Assembly (NCBI GenBank): GCA_012512865.1
Contig: JAAZDH010000126.1
Coordinates: 1 to 6,097 of the forward strand
Direction: 5' to 3'
Source of the DNA: Clostridiaceae bacterium
GTDB lineage: Bacteria; Bacillota; Clostridia; Acetivibrionales; DUMC01
DNA: 6,097 nt
Shown: piece by piece, positions 6,090 through 6,097 of the stretch
Layout: every line of letters starts with the position of its first letter
Numbering within the stretch: the first letter of the stretch is position 1
Program-made: the position numbers and the translations under genes
Notes under the pieces: generated by a model
What the model was told of the DNA's origin: nothing
Seen by the model: only the letters and a program-made list of their open reading frames with translations
Database searches by the model: none

Positions 6090-6097
6090 TCTTCAGG

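Noticed and set aside
6071..6097. Possible tail of an upstream gene, reading PEEILYIT then stop on the minus strand
   Set aside because: Eight codons are too few to identify a gene, and another frame also gives a short tail; it cannot be called cas3 or anything else.

Overview
The window holds the interference-complex and adaptation genes of a type I-C (Dvulg-type) CRISPR-Cas locus together with its repeat array. Everything real is on the minus strand and reads from high to low coordinates: cas5c, cas8c (with an internal cas11c start), cas7c, cas4, cas1, cas2, an AT-rich leader, then the CRISPR array, which runs off the left edge. The DNA is AT-rich, several genes have strong AAGGAGG-like ribosome binding sites, and the protein sequences resemble those of low-GC Firmicutes. 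A clostridial host is my best inference, but no species can be named.

Layout. Positions 1-425 are the array: seven repeats (the leftmost cut by the window edge) of 33 bp with six spacers of 34-36 bp. Positions 426-595 are the leader, with promoter-like boxes and a 13-bp inverted repeat whose right arm overlaps the cas2 stop codon. Positions 596-5974 are six tightly packed cas genes; stops and starts overlap or lie within 11 nt, except for a 62-bp gap between cas8c and cas7c. Positions 5975-6097 are the upstream region of cas5c, with a perfect TTGACA box, a tandem 17-bp duplication and a short inverted repeat.

How the parts work together. By family knowledge, Cas1, Cas2 and Cas4 capture and trim new spacers and insert them at the leader end (425/426). 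Cas5c takes the place of Cas6 and cuts the transcript at the base of the repeat hairpin, leaving an 11-nt 5' handle; its catalytic Tyr, Lys and His are all present. Cas5c, Cas8c, several Cas7c and Cas11c then form the surveillance complex on the crRNA. The nuclease-helicase Cas3, needed for target destruction, is not in the window; if present it lies beyond position 6097 or elsewhere.

Most notable points. (1) A start codon inside cas8c with a textbook Shine-Dalgarno sequence, encoding a 119-aa Cas11c that a simple ORF call would miss. (2) A perfect 17-bp tandem duplication between the -35 and a -10-like box of the likely cas promoter. (3) A base change in the oldest complete repeat that lengthens the repeat hairpin by one pair at the Cas5c cleavage site. 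The system is a known type, not a new one; the interest is in these details.
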